From contig NZ_FNSZ01000001.1 in the NCBI RefSeq assembly GCF_900105245.1, positions 7,934,001-7,998,000 of the forward strand: DNA of 64,000 nt. The letters run 5' to 3'. The notes under the pieces are model-generated. The model worked only from the letters and a program-made list of their open reading frames with translations, was not told the origin of the DNA and did not search any database. Source of the stretch: Streptomyces sp. 1222.5 (GTDB lineage: Bacteria; Actinomycetota; Actinomycetes; Streptomycetales; Streptomycetaceae). A program made the position numbers and the translations under genes. This document shows positions 63,767 to 64,000 of this stretch, piece by piece; the first letter of the stretch is position 1; the number at the start of each line of letters is the position of its first letter.

Positions 63767-64000
63767 GAGACCTCCCTGACCTCCTCGTCGCGCGGTCCTG
63801 CCACGGGCGCGCACCGAGTTCCCCGGGGTGAGGGGGCGACACCTGGCCCGGCGGCCTCGCGCACGCACCGGAGCGGGCCTCGGGCCGAACCGGTCCTGGC
63901 CTCACCCCTGGCCACCCCCAGCGCACGCGCCGGCGCGGGGCCGGGACGTGGGCGATGCCACATATGACCTGGTTCGCACTCCCTCCCGGAGGCAGCGGGC

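Overview
The window is high-GC DNA (roughly 70-75% by eye) with strongly GC-biased third codon positions, GTG and TTG starts, and families typical of the genus: SpoIIE-type phosphatases, an ANTAR sensor, a GH46 chitosanase, a PIG-V-type mannosyltransferase and DUF5133. It is almost certainly a Streptomyces (or very close actinomycete) chromosome, in an accessory part of it: secreted hydrolases, regulators, an exopolysaccharide locus and several decaying genes.

Layout. 1-7.5 kb: secreted M9 collagenase, glyceraldehyde-3-phosphate dehydrogenase, a mannosyltransferase-like membrane protein, and a PP2C phosphatase next to a MASE1 membrane sensor domain. 7.5-18.8 kb: a complete selenocysteine island: selA, selB, the tRNA-Sec gene (selC, antisense to the 3' end of selB), selD, and a formate dehydrogenase whose catalytic subunit has an in-frame TGA at 15105-15103, in the exact bacterial Asn-Gln-Ala-Arg-Val-Sec-His context and followed by a SECIS-like hairpin. 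Its iron-sulfur and NrfD-type membrane subunits lie upstream, separated from it by a HAD hydrolase gene on the other strand. 19.3-26.5 kb: a signalling module made of a 1420-residue hybrid histidine kinase with six near-identical 92-residue HAMP units, an ANTAR-sensor-PP2C phosphatase and an RsbW-like ATPase. 26.8-32.3 kb: a small CsbD stress protein, a MarR/MFS pair collapsed by a frameshift and deletion, a secreted sphingomyelinase, DedA, and a frameshifted cation/proton antiporter with an intact KhtT-like regulator.

32.4-41.6 kb: aldo/keto reductase, MHS transporter, chitosanase with a CsnR-like operator, phosphoglucomutase, SGNH esterase and a secreted adenosine deaminase-like protein. 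43.0-49.4 kb: a compact operon-like polysaccharide locus: PelF-like glycosyltransferase, 12-helix membrane protein, LegB-like dehydratase, sugar-1-phosphate nucleotidyltransferase, a second SDR enzyme and a spherulin-4/GH135-like protein. This combination is the best candidate here for an undescribed system. 49.4-64 kb: a maltokinase-cap-like protein, M1 peptidase, GH25 lysozyme, a divergent MarR/hydrolase pair with duplicated operators, a SurE-like remnant, PadR, DUF2306, a GC-rich minisatellite and several membrane or stress-type small proteins.

How the genes work together. SelA, SelB, selC and SelD make and insert the selenocysteine that FdhA needs. FdhA, FdhB and FdhC would then form a formate-oxidising complex which, lacking any twin-arginine signal on FdhA, probably faces the cytoplasm. 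In the 43-49 kb locus the nucleotidyltransferase and the SDR enzymes could make an activated modified sugar, the PelF-like enzyme polymerise it, the 12-helix protein move it across the membrane, and the GH135-like protein trim it. All function calls rest on motif reading without database searches.
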